This document shows, in pieces, positions 5,460 to 5,534 of a DNA stretch of 5,534 bases. Under the pieces are notes generated by a model, which made no database searches, had not been told where the DNA came from, and worked only from the letters and a program-made list of their open reading frames with translations. Source of the stretch: an uncultured Oscillospiraceae bacterium (GTDB lineage Bacteria; Bacillota; Clostridia; Oscillospirales; Ruminococcaceae). How positions within the stretch are numbered: the first letter of the stretch is position 1; each line of letters begins with the position of its first letter. The translations under genes were made by a program, and so were the position numbers. The stretch lies in NCBI GenBank assembly GCA_905212515.1, contig CAJMEU010000173.1, forward strand, positions 1 to 5,534, read 5' to 3'.

Positions 5460-5534
5460 ACCCGGGTTGTGCCCCTGGCGATGTTTAGGCCCCCCCCGCC
5501 CCGTAACGAGGGCGCAACTACTAGCGCCGCGGCG
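5460..5534. other. GC-rich tail with possible hairpin, no gene recognised
   Basis: GTTGTGCCC (5466-5474) can pair with GGGCGCAAC (5510-5518) through nine pairs, one of them G-U, around a C-rich interior that includes a run of eight or so C residues near 5490-5497. No reading frame or known RNA family is recognised. It may be the 3' part of a convergent gene or structured RNA cut by the window edge. Confidence 0.3.

Noticed and set aside
1..5534. CRISPR array, tRNA or rRNA genes
   Set aside because: No regularly spaced repeats with unique spacers, and no tRNA or rRNA signature seen on either strand. The three 12-bp-phased repeats are far too short and close for CRISPR.

Overview
This is a GC-rich window (roughly 65% in most genes, estimated by hand). 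It looks like chromosomal DNA of a high-GC Clostridia-type Firmicute, perhaps an Oscillospiraceae/Ruminococcaceae gut anaerobe. The evidence is strong AGGAGG-type ribosome binding sites, a DegV/FakB-type fatty-acid-binding protein, and a BcrAB-like transporter with a VanS/SpaK-like two-component system. The genus assignment is an inference from style only. All recognisable genes are on the + strand.

Layout: (1) 44-904 encodes a DegV family protein and is closed by a strong intrinsic terminator at 945-975. (2) A sigma-A-like promoter (988-1016) precedes an OmpR-family response regulator with a TTG start (1061-1723). (3) The 376-bp gap 1724-2099 has no credible gene. It holds three 12-bp-phased CTTTACC repeats (1737-1767), a candidate operator, followed 9 bp later by a 290-bp MITE-like element (1777-2066). 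The element has perfect 42-bp terminal inverted repeats including the TA at each edge, and several strong internal hairpins. (4) An ABC ATPase (GTG start, 2100-3014), a six-segment ABC-2-type permease (3007-3840) and a short histidine kinase (about 3853-4752) follow with overlaps or tiny gaps, so they are probably co-transcribed. (5) A GNAT acetyltransferase (4844-5317) has a much lower GC content (about 42%) and looks recently acquired. (6) The 3' end (5318-5534) holds an imperfect inverted repeat, a strong bidirectional terminator (5414-5459) and a GC-rich, possibly structured tail with no recognised gene.

How the genes may work together: the regulator, ATPase, permease and kinase form a classic peptide-antibiotic sensing and detoxification module (BcrAB, or the LanFEG part of lantibiotic immunity). 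The kinase has almost no extracytoplasmic part, so the signal may come through its membrane helix or the transporter. The phosphorylated regulator would switch on the transporter, perhaps through the CTTTACC repeats. The MITE-like element now lies between those repeats and the transporter genes. It may have altered expression, either by moving the operator away from its target promoter or by adding a large structure to the leader RNA. No lantibiotic precursor or biosynthesis gene is visible in this window.
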